In this document: positions 47,372 to 58,126 of the stretch, one piece after another | How the letters are laid out: each line of letters starts with the position of its first letter | How positions within the stretch are numbered: the first letter of the stretch is position 1 | From: Trachemys scripta elegans | Lineage: Eukaryota > Chordata > Testudines > Emydidae | Length of the DNA stretch: 64,000 bases | Direction: 5' to 3' | NCBI RefSeq assembly: GCF_013100865.1 | Contig: NC_048305.1 | Span: forward strand, 10,251,553 to 10,315,552 | Notes under the pieces: generated by a model | What the model saw: only the letters and a program-made list of their open reading frames with translations | Told to the model about the DNA's origin: nothing | Database searches by the model: none | Made by a program: the position numbers and the translations under genes

Positions 47372-49285
47372 AGAATATAAGAATGATCATACTGGATCAG
47401 ACCAATGGTCCATCTAGCCCACTATCCTGTCTTCCGACAGTGGCCAATGCCAGGTGCCCCAGAGGAAATGAACAGAACAGCCATTCATCAAGTGATCCAT
47501 CCCCTGTTGCCCATTCCCAGCTTCTGGCAAACAGAGGCTGGGGACACCATCTCTGCACATCCTGGCTCATAGCCATTGATGGACCTGTGCTCCATTAATT
47601 TATCTAGTTCTTTTTTGAACCCTGTGATAGTCTTGGCCTTCACAACATCCTCTTGCAAGGAGTTCCACAGGTTGACTGTGCATTCTGAAAAAAATACTTC
47701 CTTTTGTTTGTTTTTTAAACTTGCTGCCTATTAATTTCATTTGGTGGCCCCTTGTTCTTATGTTATGAGGAGTAAACAACACTTCCTTATTTACTTTCTC
47801 CACACCAGTCATGATTTTATATCATATCCTCCCTTTGTCATCTCTTTTCCATACTGAAAAGTCCCAGTCTTATTAATCTCTCCTCATACAGAAGCTGTTC
47901 CAGACCCCTAATCATTTTTGTTGCCCTTTTCTGAACCTTTTCCAATTCCAATATATCTTTTTTGAGATGGGGCGACCACATCTGCATGTAGTATCCAAGA
48001 TGTGGACATACCATGGATTTATACAGAGGCAATATGATATTTTCTTTCTTACCTATCACTTTCTTAATGATTCCCAACATTCTATTCACTTTTTGAACTG
48101 CCGCTGCACATGGAATGGATGTTTTCAGAGAACTATCCATAATGACTCTAAGATCTCTTCCTTGAGTTGTAACAGCTAATTTAGACCCCAGACTTTTATA
48201 TGTATAGCTGGTATTATGTTTTCCAATGTACCTTGCTTTGCATTTATCAACATTGAATTTCATCTGCCATTTTGTTGCCCAGTCACCCAGTTTTGTGAGA
48301 CCCCTTTGTAGCTCTTCGCAGTCTGTTTTGGACTTAACTATCTTGAGTAGTTTTGTATCATCTGCAAATTTTGCCACCTCACTATTTGCCCCTTTTCCCA
48401 GATCATTTATGAATATGTTGAATACGACTGGTCCCAGTACAGACCCCTGGGGGACACCACTATTTACCTCTCTCCATTTTTAAAACTGACGTACCCTTTA
48501 TTCCTACCCTTTGTTTCCTATCTTTTAACCAGTTACCAATCCATGAGAGGACCTTCGCTCTTATCCCATGACTGCTTACTTTGCTTAAAAGCTTTTGATG
48601 TACACTATATCCACTGGATCCCCCTTTTCCACATGCTTTTTGTGACCCCCTCAAAGAATTCTTGTAGATTGGTGAGGCATCATTTCCCTTTACAAAAACC
48701 ATGTTGACTCTTCCCCAACAAATTATCTTCATCTGTGTGTCTGACAATTTTGTTAATTACTATAGTTTCAACCAGTTTACCCGGTACTGAAGTCAGGCTT
48801 AGTGGCCTTTAATGGCCAGGATCACCTCTGGAGCACTTTTTAAAAACTGGTGTCACATTAGCTATCCTCCAGTTATTTGGGACTGAAGCTGATTTAAATG
48901 ATAGGTTACAAACCACAGTTAGTAGTCCTGCAATTTCACATTTGAGTTCCTTCAGAACTCTTGGGGGACTATTATCTGGTCCTGGTGACTTATTACTGTT
49001 TAGTTTATCAATTTGTTCCAAAACCTCTTCTAATGACACCTCAATCTGGGACAATTCCTCAGATTTGTCACTTAAAAAGAATGGCTCAGGTTTGGGAATC
49101 TCCCTCACATCCTCAGCAGTGAAGACTGATGCAAAGAATTCATTTAGTTTCTCCGTAATGGCCTTATCGTCCTTGAGTTCTCCTTTAGCATCTCAATTGT
49201 CCAGTGGCCCCACTGGCTGGTTAGCAGGCTTCCTGCTTCTGGTGTACTTAAATTTTTTTTTGTTATTATGTTTTGAGTCTTCAGA
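47372..49285 (-). mobile_element. CR1 LINE fragment, about 1.9 kb, with broken ORF2
   Basis: The CR1 3' tail lies at the low-coordinate end (ataagaatgatcatactgg, equal to a …cttat tail on the minus strand). Reading leftward on the minus strand, three remnants of the reverse-transcriptase polyprotein occur in different frames. The first (49108-48809) carries NKSPGPDNSPPRVLKELK, the start of the RT domain. The second (48747-48460) includes SWIGNWLKDRKQRV, a middle RT block. The third (48377-47838) opens AKFADDTKLLKI, with the FADD catalytic motif, and continues into the C-terminal region. Frameshifts separate the pieces and the 5' half (endonuclease) is missing, so it cannot mobilise itself. 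Confidence 0.93.
47838..48377 (-). pseudogene. CR1 ORF2 remnant: RT catalytic block to C-terminus
   Basis: A 179-codon frame beginning just before FADDTKL, the reverse-transcriptase YxDD-equivalent motif. It continues through LGDWATKWQMKFNVDKCK and KSMVCPHLGYYMQMWSPHLK, both typical of CR1-clade ORF2 downstream of the catalytic site. It ends after QLLYEERLIRLGLFSMEKR. It is separated from the upstream RT blocks by frameshifts. A dead retroelement fragment, not a host gene. Confidence 0.9.
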
Positions 49286-49386
49286 CTTCTTCAGATGCAA
49301 GTAGTGAGGTTCTTACCCACGAAAGCTTATGCTCCCAATACTTCTGTTAGTCTCAAAGGTGCCACAGGACCCTCTGTTGCTTTTTA
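49286..49386 (-). mobile_element. Single copy of the hairpin-repeat unit
   Basis: From ttcagatgcaagtagtgagg to aggaccctctgttgcttttt, it matches the right arm of the inverted repeat at 14200-14333. It lies immediately beside the CR1 fragment and is truncated before the tcagactaacacgg end. Confidence 0.8.
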
Positions 49387-49899
49387 ATTTGGGGGTATAC
49401 ATGTTGCATTGAAGGCTCTCTTGGGACTGATTATATTTTAGTACCCAATAATCTGGTTGAAATGGAATTAAGAATCTCCTCTGTACTTTCTGGAGAAATA
49501 ACCTAAGAAATTTAATTAAAGAACACAAAAGAGGTGGCAGTTTTTTGTTGTAATTCAACTGAATTACATTGAATTCACTGAAGACATTTGTGTCTTAACA
49601 CATTTTGGTGTGAGTATATGTAAATAAATCATGTGGGCTGGACATCCCTAAGACCAGTTTTGCAAACAGATCTATCAGTTTAATAAAATATTTTCAAACA
49701 GCATTTCCTTTTTGTACAATTTCTAAACTGATTAATAGTGGAGCCAAGGAGGAAACACTTTTTGCTCTCCTGCGGATATGACGTGAACTAGAGGGAAGGA
49801 AACACATTATATGTGGAATTTTGCCAAAGCAAAGTATTGTTTGTATTCACTTAAAACCAAGGGTGAAAATGAAAACTGCCCTTCAGGACAGTAGAGTTG

Positions 49900-50085
49900 T
49901 CATAGAGTCATAGAATATCAGGGTTGGAAGGGACCTCAGGAGGTCATCTAGTCTGACCCCCAAAATGAACTGCAGAAGCCATTTGCTTAAAGCAAAGTGG
50001 TGCTTGAACTCACAACATCAGCATCACTCCATATAGCACTGCTCTATAAGTACTCTGCACTAACCCATTGTGCCACTGGAGCCCA
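49900..50085 (-). mobile_element. CR1 LINE 3' end of a second subfamily
   Basis: The plus strand begins catagagtcatagaatatca, followed by gggttggaagggacctcagg and aggtcatctagtctgaccc. This is the reverse complement of the 3' end of a CR1 subfamily best known from birds and also present in other reptiles. It differs from the ttcttatgttctta-ended copies elsewhere in this window. Confidence 0.8.
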
Positions 50086-50196
50086 CTTCCACCCTAAAAA
50101 GAGGGGAGGGGTGCCAAAATGTGGGGGCAAATTCGTGAACACTAATGATTGCCTGTCTGTTTGTCTATCATTCATATTGCCCATATCACCATAGTA

Positions 50197-50528
50197 CAGG
50201 GGTCGGCAACGTTCAGCACACGGCTCGCCAGGGTAAGCACACTAGCGGGCCGGGCCAGTTTATTTACCTGCTGACGCGGCAGGTTCAGCCGATCAAGGCC
50301 CTCACTCACCGTGGTTTGCTGTCCCGGGCCAATGGGGGCGGCGGAAAGCGGCGCGGGCCAAGGGATGTGCTGGCCGTGGCTTCCCGCCACACCCAGTGGC
50401 CCAGGACAGCGAACCGCGGCCAGTGGGGGCCATGATCGGCCGAACCTGCCAGTGCAGGTAAATGAACTGGCCCGGCCCACTAGTTTGTTTACCCTGGCGA
50501 GCCGCGTGCCGAACATTGCCGACCCCTG
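50197..50528. mobile_element. Palindromic hAT-type MITE, 332 bp
   Basis: The left end CAGGGGTCGGCAACGTTC pairs with the right end, whose reverse complement is CAGGGGTCGGCAATGTTC. A perfect 8-bp target duplication, ccatagta, is at 50189-50196 and 50529-50536. The inverted similarity runs through nearly the whole element (acacggctcgccagggtaag with its partner, then ggttcagccgatcaaggccc with its partner), making it a fold-back element. CpG-rich, no transposase. It ends 281 bp upstream of exon 3. Confidence 0.92.
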
Positions 50529-50809
50529 CCATAGTACCTGACCTATATGAACAGAGTTTTACCCTTTTGCCATAAAAATCAATATTAACTGATGGAGATG
50601 GTGCTAGTTTATTATGGAGGAAATCCACTAATACTTGTGAAAATGTAAATATGCCCCAACACAAACTTGGCAGCTTCAGCCTCCAGCCAGCAAAAGGTTT
50701 TACATGGATAAATCCTGAACTTCAGCTTAACTGGCTGTTTGTTTCTTTTAAAAACATGTGTTTTCAGGTCACAACGATAAATGACTTTTGTTTCTCTTTG
50801 TTTCACTAG

Positions 50810-50992
50810 AATGATTACAGGAAGTTATCTATGCAATGCAAAGATTTTGTAGTGGGTGTACTGGATCTCTGCAGGGATACAGAAGAAGTGGAGGCTATTC
50901 TGAATGGAGATGTGAACATAAAAGTGTGGCCTGAGCACCCCCGCCCAAGCCTGAGCAGAATTAAACTTGCCATTAAATATGAGGTCAAAAAG
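50810..50992 (+). CDS. TRPC7: TRPC7 exon 3: N-terminal linker region
   Basis: Encodes residues 261-321 (61 codons), starting NDYRKLSMQCKDFVVGVLDL and ending KLAIKYEVKK. It continues the TRP-family linker-helix region between the ankyrin repeats and the first membrane helix. The acceptor is tttcactag|AAT and the donor AAG|gtaaga. It is phase 0 on both sides and a multiple of three, so skipping it would delete 61 residues without a frameshift. I recall mammalian TRPC7 transcripts lacking sequence in this area. The block NIKVWPEHPRPS (residues 296-307) is the least conserved part by comparison with the mammalian protein as I remember it. No stop or frameshift. The next exon (FVAHPNCQ…) is not in the window. 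Confidence 0.96.
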
Positions 50993-51319
50993 GTAAGATC
51001 TTTCCTTTAGTTGGTAAAACATCCATTGCTTTCAGTGGGACCAGGGTTAATCCTTGGAATTTAGCCTTTCTATGGCTTTATTTGCAGGTGGTTGCACATT
51101 TTAATATGGAAAATGTTACCGTTAAACTGTTAATTATTATGGATATGGTGGTGCTTTTACAATGTTAAAAGGAAGGTTGGATGGCTCAAGGGATTGGTAA
51201 AATTATATAGGGGCCTCTCATCTCTAGGGTAGCTTACACAAGTAGGACTGTGGAAAAGTTTGGTAGTGGTCTCAAGTCACTGCCATTGCAATATGCAGTG
51301 TTACAGTAGCGGTGTGAGT

Positions 51320-51440
51320 GCCAGGATATTAGAGAGACAAGGTGGACAAAGTAATACCTTTTATTGGGCCATCTTATGTTGGTGAGAGAGATAAGACCTG
51401 AAGAAGAGCTCTGTACGAGCTTGAAAGCTTGTCTCACAGA
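51320..51440. repeat. Dispersed repeat fragment
   Basis: gagacaaggtggacaaagta, accttttattgggccatc and ttggtgagagagataagacc followed by tgaagaagagctctgtacg form a well-known dispersed reptilian sequence (cttttattggaccaac / gagctctgt…agcttg). Non-coding. I cannot name the family with certainty. Confidence 0.6.
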
Positions 51441-51513
51441 AGAGTAGCTGGGGGTTCAATACAACCCCCAGATTGCAAATGCAACTAACAAATGTCAGAA
51501 GCACACTCTCAGT

Positions 51514-51824
51514 CTAAGGGATACATCTACACAGCCCCTCCCCCCCCCAAAAAAAAAACCCCTCACGGCAATGAGTCTTAGAGTCTACGTCAACTGATCG
51601 GGACTCTCGGGGCTCAAACTGTAGAGCTAAAAATAGCATTATAGACATGGAGGCTTGGGCTGGTGCCTGGGCTCCAACACCTTCCCCCCTCACCAAGTTT
51701 CAGAGCCCAGGCTCTGGCCTGAGCTCAAACATCTACACTGCAACGTTTAGCCCCACAGCACAAGGCATAGTTGACCTGAGACTTGCTCTGTGGGTCGTTT
51801 TTTGCTGGGTAGACATACGCTTAG
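51514..51824. mobile_element. Non-autonomous TIR element, about 311 bp
   Basis: The left end ctaagggatacatctacaca pairs with ctaagcgtatgtctacccag, the reverse complement of the right end. Interior includes ccaggctctggcctgagctc and tacactgcaacgtttagcc. It is of the same broad end-class (…atgtctacac) as the element at 46126-46642. A C-tract and A-tract lie near the left end. No duplication confirmed. Confidence 0.68.
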
Positions 51825-52065
51825 AGGGAGATACCAGCCTCATCAGATCACCCGGTTGTTTTCCAAACTTTCAGACATCATCTCGGTCTTATCCAGACTG
51901 AGCTTCAGCCAACGAGCTCTGATCCATGCCCCATGAATGTCAGTGGGACTTATGCGCTGAAGTCACTTAGGTAGTTTGAAAAAAACAACCCCACTCGTTA
52001 TGTAGTGCCACAGAATAAGCATGCCCCACACATAGCATTTATGGACGAGAAAAGGCTCCTGACTA

Positions 52066-52880
52066 GATCTGGTGAGAAAACAGAATTCCAATTCCTCAAC
52101 AACAAAATAGTTTTTGGGGGGAAAATTGGCCCCCATCAGGACAAAAAGACAAAAACTCGACGTTGTTCACCGAACTTGAATTCCATAATAGTCTGTTTTG
52201 GGCACACTGAAATGTTCCCACAGAAGGCATGTTTCAGTGTTTGCAAAATGTTCCCCGAGATCCCCAGCTAACAGGTTGCCCAAGAACCTGGGAGCCACGG
52301 AGCCTGGGTGCCCAAGCTCCCCTCTACCCTGCCAGGTACTGGGATTTCTCATAGAAGATCCCCCTCAACAAAAAATGGAAACCCCAATACCCTACCCCTG
52401 CTATTGCTCACAGCTAGGAGCTGCTGAGTGAAATTAACAACTGTCTGACCAGTTTCATGGCTGCTATTCAGCTGTAGGGAAACTAACAAGAATTATGTCA
52501 ATTTCAGTCAGCTTCCTGGATTCCAAGCACCCCACCAGTTCAAATGGTGGGCTACTGGAGAACATGGACTTCCCCAATCAGGGTTGGGGAGCCCAAGTTT
52601 CCCAGTCAGATGGACTGCCAAGGTCTCGAAGCCTGGTAGCCTGGGCTCCTCAGCAACCTCCCTGGTGGGTTTGCCAATTCCCTGGAAAGCTACTGGGGAG
52701 TTTGGGAGTTAAGGATCTCAGGGCTTCTGGGGACATGGGCAAGCTGTCAGAAACCTGCTTGGTTTCCATCAAAATGTCATTGAAATCAACACTTTCCCAT
52801 TGAACATTTCTATTTCAAGAAATCGGCATTCTCTCGTTGGAAAAAAAATGTTCTGCTGGAAAATTTCTGAACAGCGCTAC
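52066..52880. repeat. Long dispersed element with AT-rich ends
   Basis: The left end (tagatctggtgagaaaacag) and right end (gaaaatttctgaacagcgct) resemble the agctggt… / …accagct ends of the AT-rich family. The interior is C-rich, with near-repeats around gttggggagcccaag and ggagccacggagcctggg. No coding frame is convincing. Boundaries are approximate. Confidence 0.42.
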
Positions 52881-53640
52881 CCTGACACAAGGAACTGGCA
52901 AACTAATGGGCAGGTAATAATGCCAATCTGAAGGGATTTACACATTGTGAAAGAGGTGTATTTTGACAATGGATCTGAAGGTGTTGGTTCTCTCTTACAC
53001 ACGGTCCTAAATGACATATTACCACACACTAAAATTGGCATTCTTGACAGTCTACATATGCGATTTTCCAGCAATGATGCAGTAACACTGAGATCAGCAA
53101 TAGTGTAAGCACCATTTTAGTCAGGAATAGGGCCATGGTTTTCATGAGCCTGTCTCCACTATGCTTGTGCAGTAGCTACTGCCAGTGGAGTTGTAGATGT
53201 ACCCATAATTCCATACTCATCCTCAAGGTTCACCCTCCAGGAAATGACTGAGAACCATGAATGGTATAATATGGAGAAGTCTGTGTATGTACTCTTTGGA
53301 TAAAGCGAGAGCCCTGGAGATTGACATCCTCTATCTGTCACATTTCATAAGCAGTAAAAAAGAAATGAAGCAACCCCTAACTCTGCTCCTATTCAAGACA
53401 ATGTTCCCTTTGAAATCATAAGCAAAACCCTTACAGGCTTCAGTGCAAGCGGTTAGGCCCACACAGAATGCTTTTGAAAATCCCTCTCTGATACCATTGA
53501 GAGAATGAGTGCTGACATGGCAGTAAATAAATTTAACTCATGAAAAAGTATCTTCTGATTTTTTTGACTGAATATCCAGAAGTTAGACTTCAGCATTTGC
53601 TAAAAGGCCTTATCAGGCTAAAATACTCCTGCGTCACTTA

Positions 53641-54443
53641 ACCTCAAGAAACAGATCTTGGCGTCATCGTGGATAGTTCTGTGAAAACATCCATTTAATG
53701 TGCAGTGGCAATCAAAAAAGCAAACAGAATGTTGGGACTCATTAAGAAAGGGATAGATAATAAGACAAAAAAATATCATATTGCCTCTGTATAAATCCAT
53801 GGTACACCCACATCTTGAATACTGCATGCAGTTGTGGTCGCCCCATTTCAAAAAAGATATATTGGGATTGGAAAAGGTTCAGAAAAGGGCAACAAAAATG
53901 ATTAGGGGCCTGGAACAGCTTCTGTATGAGGAGAGATTAGTAAGACTGGGACTTTTAAGTATGGAAAAGAGATGACTAAAGGGGGATATAACAGAGGTCT
54001 ATAAAATCATGTCTGGTGTGGAGAAAGTAAATAAGGAAGTGTTATTTACTCCTTCTCATAACACAAGAACTAAGAGTCACCAAATGAAATTAATAGACAG
54101 CAGGTTTAAACAAACAGAGAAGTATTTTTTCACACAACGGACAGTCAGTATGTGGAACTCTTTGCCAGAGGACGTTGTGAAGGCCAAGACTATCACAGGG
54201 TTCAAAAAAGAACTAGATAAGTTCATGGAGGATAGGGCCATCAATGGCTATTAGCCAGGATGGGCAGGGACGGTGTCCCTAGCCTCTGTCTGCCAGAAGC
54301 TGGGAATGGGCAACAGGGGATGGATCATTTGATGATTACCTGTTCTGTGCATTCCCCTTGGGGCACTTGGCATTGGCCACTGTCGGAAGACAGGATACTG
54401 CGTTAGATGGACCTTTGGTCTGACCCGGTACAGCTGTTCTTAT
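53641..54443 (+). mobile_element. CR1 LINE 3' fragment, about 800 bp
   Basis: Plus-strand CR1 with remnants of the ORF2 C-terminus. One frame (53781-53975) reads PLYKSMVHPHLEYCMQLWS and continues to LLYEERLVRLGLLSMEKR. A second (54009-54254) reads MSGVEKVNKEVLFTPSHN and on to DKFMEDRAINGY. The sequence then passes through gaagacaggatactgcgtta and gatggacctttggtctgacc to gttcttat. It overlaps in content with the fragment at 47372-49285 but is a separate insertion in the opposite orientation. Confidence 0.92.
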
Positions 54444-55343
54444 AACCCTGCCTTCTTGGAGCTGCTGTTGTTCATTTCTGATATACTGGCCAAATTCATT
54501 CAAAAGTTATTAAGTGTTTTATTGATCCCAGCAAACTCTTTTTGAAATAGACACTGCATTAATCCCATTCACTCTGTGTTGAAGCAGAGAATGTAAGAGT
54601 TAGCTATGTCTCTCTACTAGCTCTGCTTCATTAATGTATAGAAAAATAAATCAATATTAAAAAAAATTCTAGGACCTCTTCTTCCATTTTTCCAAAAGTA
54701 AGTGCCAACGTTCAATCACTCATTTGATCAGGTCACATTTTTAAAGGTAACTTCTTCTGCATTGATGTTACAGTAAGAGAACTTAATTAGTGGAACAGAT
54801 AGGGATGTTGAAAGGGGATCATCAAAGCTGGTCTTCTGAGCATAAGGAAAATATTTTGAAAGCAGCAAAAGAGAGAAGGAATGGTTTCGTTTTAGAAAAA
54901 TATTTAAAATGTTCTGCTTTATGGAAGCATGCTCTGAATGAAAAATTTGGTTCTGGCAAATACCAGGTCTGGGAGGTGCAGATTAATGATTTCAACAATG
55001 TGCTTTGATGGAAATTGGGCTCCGATAACTGGGCTTAAAGAGTTGTTCCAAATTTTCCAGCTAACATCTGCTATCTCCTTCCCCCACCACCTGCTTACTT
55101 CTGCCTCTCAACAACATTGCTTTCTTAGCCAGAGAAGGTCTCTTCCTGTTATGGAAGCAGTTAATTAAAGAGAAACTTAACTCTTAATTTAAATGCTTTA
55201 TAAGGGGGAAAATGGTGTGGAGCTAGTCTGTATAACAGAAAGACAAATTATTCTTCCCAGGATGGTGCAGCTATGCACTGTCCCATACTCGGAGTTTAGT
55301 ATCAAGACTCCAGCCATCCCCAGTTGAACTCCCTTAAACAAAT

Positions 55344-55430
55344 TGGGCCAAATTCGGTGTCTTGAACAGGTGTCAGCTCATTGACTTCTGTGGGCTTATA
55401 CTGTTGTAAGTCAGAACAGAATTTGCCCTT
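55344..55430. repeat. Short hairpin repeat (copy 3)
   Basis: gccaaattcggtg, acaggtgtcagctcattgac and ttctgtgggcttatactg followed by gtaagtcagaacagaatttg form an inverted arrangement like the copies at 18271 and 57371. Confidence 0.42.
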
Positions 55431-56085
55431 GTGTCCTTTTAGAAGGCTAACTAGTCCGAAATACCCTTGTACTGTATCATCAAAGAATGATCCCTAGAAG
55501 ACTAACAAGGTAATAGCTAAAGCAAAGCTTTTGAGAACGCCAGACACTTTTGCTGAGCACATCAAGTCCTCTCCACTGCTTTCCTTCATTCTCTGTTTCT
55601 TCTCACAAGTACTGTACTCGTCTCCTAGGTACAGAGAACTTTGAAACTGTGCGTTGGACAAGATATAGCTGAACTGCTGTGTCAATCATTCCACTGCCTT
55701 CAGTATACCTGTTCCATTAGCTCTTTAGCCAGCTCATTTTCAGAGGCTCATCTCCAGTGAGTGCATTGTTTCATAATGCATGTCCACAGCTTCCCTATTG
55801 ACTTGCCAGTTCTGCAGCAGCAGATGAATCCAAAAAAAAAAAAAAAGTGTTCTGATTTGTTGTATGCAGTTGAGATCAACTACATATTTTGTCCTTCTGT
55901 TACAAAATATATTCCTCAAAACTGATCATCCTAATTTGGGCATCATTTATTGTAAGTACTAGATCAATTACATAACATATGAATACTGTCTTCAGTAAAT
56001 CTTGTGTTGGTTCTCTGTGTAGCATTTCGCAGTCTGTTCTTGTCTATATTTCTCTCGACATATTTCTATTGTATATATTCTGATA

Positions 56086-56211
56086 CTGGACCTGGGCAGG
56101 CTAGAGAGCAGCTGATCCTGGACTCAATTAATAAAGAATTAAAGAAGGGTAATATAATTAATGCCAGTCATCATGGGTTTATGGAAAGTAGATCCTGTTA
56201 GACTAACTTGG

Positions 56212-56247
<36 letters not shown>

Positions 56248-57215
56248 TTTATGAGATTGCAAGTTTTGTTGATAAAAGTAATAGTGTTGGCGTAATATAC
56301 TAAGACTTCTGTAAGGTGTTTGACTTGGTACTGCACAACATTGTGATTAAAAAACGTAAAACAATACAGTTAACATGGCACACATTAAACAGACGAAAAG
56401 ATGGCTAACTGACAGGTCTCAAAATGTTATTGTAAACAGGGAATCATCATGGAGCCGATATGTTTCCAGTGGAGTCCCGCAGGGGTTAATGTTTGACCGT
56501 ATACTAGTTAACATTCTTATCAATGATCTGGAAGAAAACAAAATCATCACTTATAAAGTTCACAGATGGCACACAAATTGGAGGTGTGGTAAATAATGAA
56601 GAGAACAGGCCATTGATAGAGAGGGATCTGGATCACTCTTAAGCTGCGTGTAGTCAAACAATGTGTTTTAGTATGACTAAATACATCAGGGAACAAAGAA
56701 TGTAGGCCATTCTTACAGGATGGGGACTCTATCCTGGGAAGCAGTGACTGAAAAAGATTTGGGGTCACAGTGGATAATCAGCTGGACATGAGCTCCCAGT
56801 GTGACGCTATGGACAAAAGGGGGGGCTAATGGTTGCATAAACAGAGGAATGGTGAGTAGCAGTAGAGAGGTTGTTTTATCTCTGTATTTGCCACTGGTGA
56901 AGCTGCTGTTGGAATACTCTGCAGTTCTGGTGTCCACAATTCAAAGATGTTGAAAAAAATTTCAACAGAGTTCAAAAAAGAGCCATGAGAATGATTAGAA
57001 AACCTGCCTTATAGTGATAGATTGAGCTCATGGAGTCTATTTAGCTTAACAAAGAGAAGGTTAAGGGGCAACTTGATTACAGTCTATAAGTACCTACGTG
57101 GAGAACAAATATTTAATAATGGGCTTTCATTATTGGCAGTGACTTATGGTAGCAGGTTGATATTTATCATACACTGTATTGCTAAATAGATGAACAATCT
57201 CTATACAAAAATGTA
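56086..57215 (+). mobile_element. Old CR1/L3-type LINE fragment
   Basis: Translated remnants include SRYVSSGVPQG (RT block) and LINDLEE near 56460-56550. Further downstream lie sequences resembling the fan of later RT/C-terminal blocks (ttcaaaaaagagccatgaga, ttagcttaacaaagagaagg). It is heavily diverged with many stops, and an inserted (GT)n(TA)n microsatellite interrupts it at 56211-56242. Distinct from and older than the other CR1 copies. Confidence 0.75.
56211..56242. repeat. (GT)n(TA)n microsatellite
   Basis: About 17 bp of GT repeats followed by about 15 bp of TA repeats, lying inside the old LINE fragment. Confidence 0.9.
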
Positions 57216-57370
57216 GTGATGAAAATACACCAGCAATGACTTCCTTCCGTGGAAAGAGGTATAAAGGCATTTGAGGGGTGTGTGTATAAAAACTTTCACT
57301 TTGAAACTTACTTCCAATTTAGGGAAATCATATATAGTGTGCATGTTTTTTGTTTTTTGTTTTATGGATG

Positions 57371-57475
57371 GATTCTGGATCTTGTTACACTGATGTAAAT
57401 CAGAGTAACACCATCAAAATCAGTGAAATTACAGAATATTTGTATAGGCGAAATTGAGATCGGCATCTGGCCCTC
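57371..57475. repeat. Short hairpin repeat (copy 4)
   Basis: Contains ttacactgatgtaaatcag, agtaacaccatcaaaatcag and gcatctggccctc, the conserved order of this family. Confidence 0.48.
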
Positions 57476-58045
57476 AAAACGTAAAAGACAGCTCTGTGAA
57501 GGAATGCTGCTCGACCTCCATCCCACACCTGAAGCACCAAAATCACTAACCCACAAATGGGGAAATCTAGCCAGCAGGCTGACTTATGTATGACAGTCCT
57601 CCCCGTCTCTGGCAAATTCAAGGTGCAAATGTCTTCTGAGTTATGGCTGATAGAGCTCTACTTATCCTGCAATTCTGCAGCAGTGGAACCAGAAATGGAC
57701 TATTCCGTTGCTCAAGTTTGCAGCTTTTGACTGCACCCTGGGACTGAGATGCCCCGGTATGTACTTGGGTAAAGGGAAATCACTGCTCTCAAGGTGCAAA
57801 ATGATATTTCAGCAATATTAGGCTGTCTGAGTGGCACTGCTGCTGGCAAATTCAGTATTCACATCCTCTACCCATGCCAGCAGGTACCTGGGCATTCTAT
57901 CAGCTACAACAGAACTGTCCTTTCCAACTCCTACTTGGCTTTCTGCTTCCAACATTCTGGGCCAAATCATTCACCGGGAATTCCTGGGAATTCCCATTCA
58001 TTTTTGCCATTTTTAGACCAAATGTTATTTTGGGTACATTATATA

Positions 58046-58126
58046 AGATTGTCAGCTGGTATATCAATGTAGCTCCATTATTTTAATAAAGCTGCACTGA
58101 CTTACTCCAGTTGAGAATCTGTCCCA
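58046..58126. repeat. Short hairpin repeat (copy 5)
   Basis: Contains atcaatgtagctccattat, gctgcactgacttactcc and agttgagaatctgtccc, in the order of copy 4 but with a longer loop. Confidence 0.42.

Larger units (their letters stand above)
13564..50809 (+). other. TRPC7: TRPC7 intron 2
   Basis: A 37,246-bp phase-0 intron between AAG|gtaatt and the acceptor tttctctttgtttcactag. Recognisable contents are listed separately. No internal exon-like frame with homology and splice sites was seen. Stretches where I recognise nothing, or only simple repeats, include 14900-15350, 15610-16270, 16510-18260, 18360-18960, 19340-21010, 21760-22490, 23230-23950, 24410-27040, 27370-28370, 28780-30900, 31270-32600, 32840-33360, 33560-34220, 35420-38780, 39850-42340, 42590-43720, 44030-45500 and 50540-50780. 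Some may contain repeats too old to recognise by eye. Confidence 0.9.
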
